A stretch of 64,000 nucleotides of DNA, from the NCBI RefSeq assembly GCF_001766675.1, contig NZ_MJLT01000067.1, positions 45,112-109,111 of the forward strand, given 5' to 3'. Origin of the DNA: Arthrobacter sp. SW1. Its GTDB lineage: Bacteria > Actinomycetota > Actinomycetes > Actinomycetales > Micrococcaceae. This document shows positions 61,706-64,000 of the stretch, in pieces (position 1 is the first letter of the stretch; each line of letters starts with the position of its first letter). The translations under genes and the position numbers were made by a program. Below the pieces are notes generated by a model that saw only the letters and a list, made by a program, of their open reading frames with translations, was not told the origin of the DNA and did not search any database.

Positions 61706-62461
61706 GTGGACACCAATGCGAATCTTCCCCTGCACCAACGCCTCAGCGAGGAGTTCCGTGGGAGGATCCGCAGCGGGGTATGGGCGGCGGGTTCGCAACT
61801 GCCCAGCGAAGCAGAACTCTGCCGCGAATTCGGCACGTCCCGCGGTCCGGTGCGCCAGGCCTTGGCCGCGCTGCGGGCCGAAGGAGCTGTGACGGGTGGC
61901 CGCGGCAAACCGCCGATGGTCCGTGGCGAGGTGCATTCCCAGTCTTTTTCCACCTTCATGTCCTTCACCGAATGGGCCCACGCCATCGGTAAGGTGCCGG
62001 GCCAGCGGACGCTGGAAGTCGCGCGCCGGACAGCCGGGGCCGAAGCGGCACGGCAGCTGGAGCTGGACGCGGGGGACGCCGTCGTCGAGGTCTTGCGGCT
62101 GCGGACGCTGGACGGGGTGCCGGCCATGATCGAACGGACGTCCTTCATCCTGGAGGTGGGGCGCCTGCTGTTCGATTTCGACCCGGACGAGGGCTCGATC
62201 TTCGCCTACCTGAAGGGCCACGGTGTGGACCTGAGCCGGGCCCGGCACACCATCGACGCCGTGGCCGCTGACGCGCAGGATGCCGAACTCCTGGAGCGGG
62301 AGCCCGGCATTCCGTTGCTGCGCGAACGGCGCGTGTCCTTGTCCATGGATGGCCGGAAGCTCGAATACTCGGATGACCGCTACTTGCCCGAACTGACCAA
62401 CTTCACGGTGGACAACAGCGTCCAGCAGCGCACGTCCCTGGTTCGGGTGCACACGGCGTAG
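61706..62461 (+). CDS. GntR-family regulator with UTRA domain (HutC-like)
   Basis: A 251-residue repressor. The GTG at 61706 (VDTNANLPLHQRLSEEFR) begins the winged HTH (GSQLPSEAELCREFGTSRGP; VRQALAALRAEGAV). A UTRA ligand domain follows (VEVLRLRTLDGVPAMIERTS; GVDLSRARHTIDAVAADAQD; YLPELTNFTVDN-like end). No target gene lies alongside apart from the secreted protein downstream. The ligand is unknown, probably a small acid or sugar phosphate. Confidence 0.9.
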   Translation: MDTNANLPLHQRLSEEFRGRIRSGVWAAGSQLPSEAELCREFGTSRGPVRQALAALRAEGAVTGGRGKPPMVRGEVHSQSFSTFMSFTEWAHAIGKVPGQRTLEVARRTAGAEAARQLELDAGDAVVEVLRLRTLDGVPAMIERTSFILEVGRLLFDFDPDEGSIFAYLKGHGVDLSRARHTIDAVAADAQDAELLEREPGIPLLRERRVSLSMDGRKLEYSDDRYLPELTNFTVDNSVQQRTSLVRVHTA

Positions 62462-62644
62462 GTCCGGCTGGAAGGTCCGGCTGGATTGGCCCGGGCAGAG
62501 GCCGTGACGGGAGTTCCGGCAGTGTGACTTGCAAATTGTTGCCAACTCCGTTCACCCGTAATACGGTTCCCTTCCAAGGGGGCTTGTTGCTGAAGAATCC
62601 GCATAAACACTGCCCTTCAACCGTGATTTGAAGGGAAGCAGTCA

Positions 62645-64000
62645 GTGCCTCGTGTGTCTTTTCTGGGTCTTCTTGGGACCATTGCTCTTTCGGTAACGCT
62701 CGTGGCCGCTCCGCCGAGCACCACCGGCGCGCACGCCGTGGAAGCCGTAAGCGGAATCATCCCCGTTGGGATGACACCGGAGTTCGTTGCCGTGGATCCT
62801 TCCACGGACACGCTGTACGTGACCAACTCCGGTGACAACACGGTGTCGGTCATCGGCCGGACAGGGTCGAGGGCCACAGTCCCCGTGGGAACTACGCCTC
62901 TGGGAGTGGCTGTAGACCCGGGTACCCAAACGGTCTACGTCGCCAATTACGCAGACAATTCCGTGTCCGTGATCCAAAACAACGCCGTCACGAAGACCAT
63001 TCCGGTGGGTGCCGGCCCGGTATGGGTGGACGTGGATCCGGCGACCCACGCCGTTTACGTGAGCAATCACGATGCCGACTCTGTCTCCGTGATCAATGGG
63101 GGAGCGGTAACCAGCACCATTCCAGTAGGCGATGGGCCAGCAGGCGTTGCCGTGGATCCGGGGACGCACACCACGTACGTCAGCAACTTCCTCGGCGGCT
63201 CCCTGTCTGTCATCGACGGGGAGTCGGTCACCCGTACGGTGCCCCTCGAAGCCGGGGTGCTTGGTGTGGCCGTGGATCCTGGCACGCACGTGGTCTACGC
63301 CGTCAACTTCAAGACGCCGAAATTGCACGTGGTCAACGGTACTCAGGTCACCAACGCCAACCCCTTTGGTACCAGCGCCCCGTATGCCCTGGCCATTAAT
63401 CCGGAGACCCACGCAATCTATGTGACCCACCCTGAGGAGTTCATGGTCTCCATCCTCAAGGGAACAAGCCGGATCGGAACCGTGCCGGTGGGCGCCTACC
63501 CTTCAGGGATTGCAGTTGATCCCGGCACGCACGCCGTGTTCGTGGCCGACTCCGGAAGCAACACCGTCACGGTCATCGAGGAGTCCCAGGGGAAGGACTA
63601 CAACAGCGACGGCCGGGTTGATTTGTTGGCGCGTGATTCGTCGGGTTCGTTGTGGTTGTACCCGGGGAATGGTTTTGGTGGCTGGTTGCCGCGGGTGCGT
63701 GTTGGTGGTGGTTGGAATGTGATGACGGCTTTGGTGGGGCCGGGTGATTTCAACAGTGATGGCCGGGTTGACCTGCTGGCGCGTGATTCCTCGGGTTCGT
63801 TGTGGTTGTACCCGGGGAATGGTTTTGGTGGCTGGTTGCCGCGGGTGCGTGTTGGTGGCGGTTGGAATGTGATGACGGCTTTGGTGGGGCCGGGTGATTT
63901 CAACAGTGATGGCCGGGTTGACCTGCTGGCGCGTGATTCCTCGGGTTCGTTGTGGTTGTACCCGGGGAATGGTTTTGGTGGCTGGTTGCCGCGGGTGCGT
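62645..64000 (+). CDS. Secreted YVTN beta-propeller protein with FG-GAP/VCBS-like repeats (3' truncated)
   Basis: The frame from GTG 62645 stays open to the window end (452 codons so far). AAGGGA lies about 8 bases upstream. A signal peptide (LGLLGTIALSVTLVAAP) is followed by seven to eight propeller blades of the YVTN type, each with a VDPGT-H-x-VYV and SVI pattern at about 43-residue spacing (for example VAVDPGTQTVYVANYADNSV). After residue 315 come near-identical 50-residue VCBS repeats (DYNSDGRVDLLARDSSGS; LWLYPGNGFGGWLPRVR). The rest of the protein lies beyond the window. Confidence 0.9.
   Translation, partial: MPRVSFLGLLGTIALSVTLVAAPPSTTGAHAVEAVSGIIPVGMTPEFVAVDPSTDTLYVTNSGDNTVSVIGRTGSRATVPVGTTPLGVAVDPGTQTVYVANYADNSVSVIQNNAVTKTIPVGAGPVWVDVDPATHAVYVSNHDADSVSVINGGAVTSTIPVGDGPAGVAVDPGTHTTYVSNFLGGSLSVIDGESVTRTVPLEAGVLGVAVDPGTHVVYAVNFKTPKLHVVNGTQVTNANPFGTSAPYALAINPETHAIYVTHPEEFMVSILKGTSRIGTVPVGAYPSGIAVDPGTHAVFVADSGSNTVTVIEESQGKDYNSDGRVDLLARDSSGSLWLYPGNGFGGWLPRVRVGGGWNVMTALVGPGDFNSDGRVDLLARDSSGSLWLYPGNGFGGWLPRVRVGGGWNVMTALVGPGDFNSDGRVDLLARDSSGSLWLYPGNGFGGWLPRVR
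63602..64000 (+). repeat. 150-bp in-frame tandem repeats
   Basis: Copies start at 63602, 63752 and 63902, exactly 150 bp apart, and are almost identical at the DNA level including silent positions. They are rich in TTG and GGTTGG-type words unlike the surrounding gene. The array continues past the window end. Confidence 0.95.

Noticed and set aside
63602..64000. Possible CRISPR or non-coding satellite
   Set aside because: Period is 150 bp, a multiple of three, and the repeats are translated in frame with the upstream propeller.

Overview
The window is chromosomal DNA of a high-GC actinobacterium, most likely Micrococcaceae of the Arthrobacter / Pseudarthrobacter / Paenarthrobacter group. The grounds are GC-rich codons with frequent GTG starts, a SAM-IV riboswitch, an LAETG (sortase-E type) surface protein, an HTH-MurA fusion, a DtxR/IdeR-type iron box, YkoEDC thiamine transport and a seven-subunit Mrp antiporter with fused A and B subunits. 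No phage, transposase, CRISPR array or rRNA operon is visible. One tRNA (Gly, CCC) is present.

Layout. 1-3 kb: two unrecognised genes of less GC-rich composition; the first is probably cut by the window edge and the second carries a Cys-His-Asp pattern. 3.3-6.6 kb: an orphan amino-acid-binding lipoprotein, then proline dehydrogenase divergent from a GlxA-type regulator, the pair bracketed by a 27-bp repeat. 6.7-13.6 kb: a PxKF-type secreted protein, small hypothetical genes including a membrane gene broken by an amber codon, a copper module (CopB ATPase plus Cys-rich four-helix protein behind a CsoR box), and two copies of a 62-bp palindrome. 13.8-23.9 kb: an LLM oxidoreductase, two proteins with carboxypeptidase-regulatory-like folds (one sortase-anchored), two LysR regulators, EamA, AEC and MFS transporters, panD and tRNA-Gly. 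24-31 kb: two secreted FG-GAP/VCBS proteins (M15 peptidase and CAP domain), dCTP deaminase, a homocysteine methyltransferase-like gene and an ECF sigma pair. 31-38 kb: a KhtT/KhtU-like K+/H+ antiporter and an amino-sugar cluster (ROK regulator, NagZ, NagB). 38-45 kb: mrpABCDEFG. 45-49 kb: Nudix gene, then a TPP riboswitch driving ykoEDC. 49-52 kb: an iron-box-controlled pair, Ntn acylase plus siderophore-type acetyltransferase. 52-55 kb: a second sigma module and a WXG100-fused putative toxin with an overlapping lipoprotein. 55-61 kb: HTH-MurA, nitrilase, GCS2-type ligase, and a SAM-IV-controlled DUF1737-rhodanese-metZ operon. 61-64 kb: a GntR/UTRA regulator and a YVTN-propeller/VCBS protein that runs off the end.

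The most novel-looking signal is non-coding. Three intergenic elements (19254-19356, 44650-44780, 61214-61344) carry the palindrome GGACATGTCC at fixed positions with unrelated DNA in between. Two of them have all five sites at exactly the same spacing (29, 23, 29, 40 bp). The other leading candidates are the WXG100 toxin with its lipoprotein, and the iron-regulated acylase/acetyltransferase pair, which may process a siderophore.
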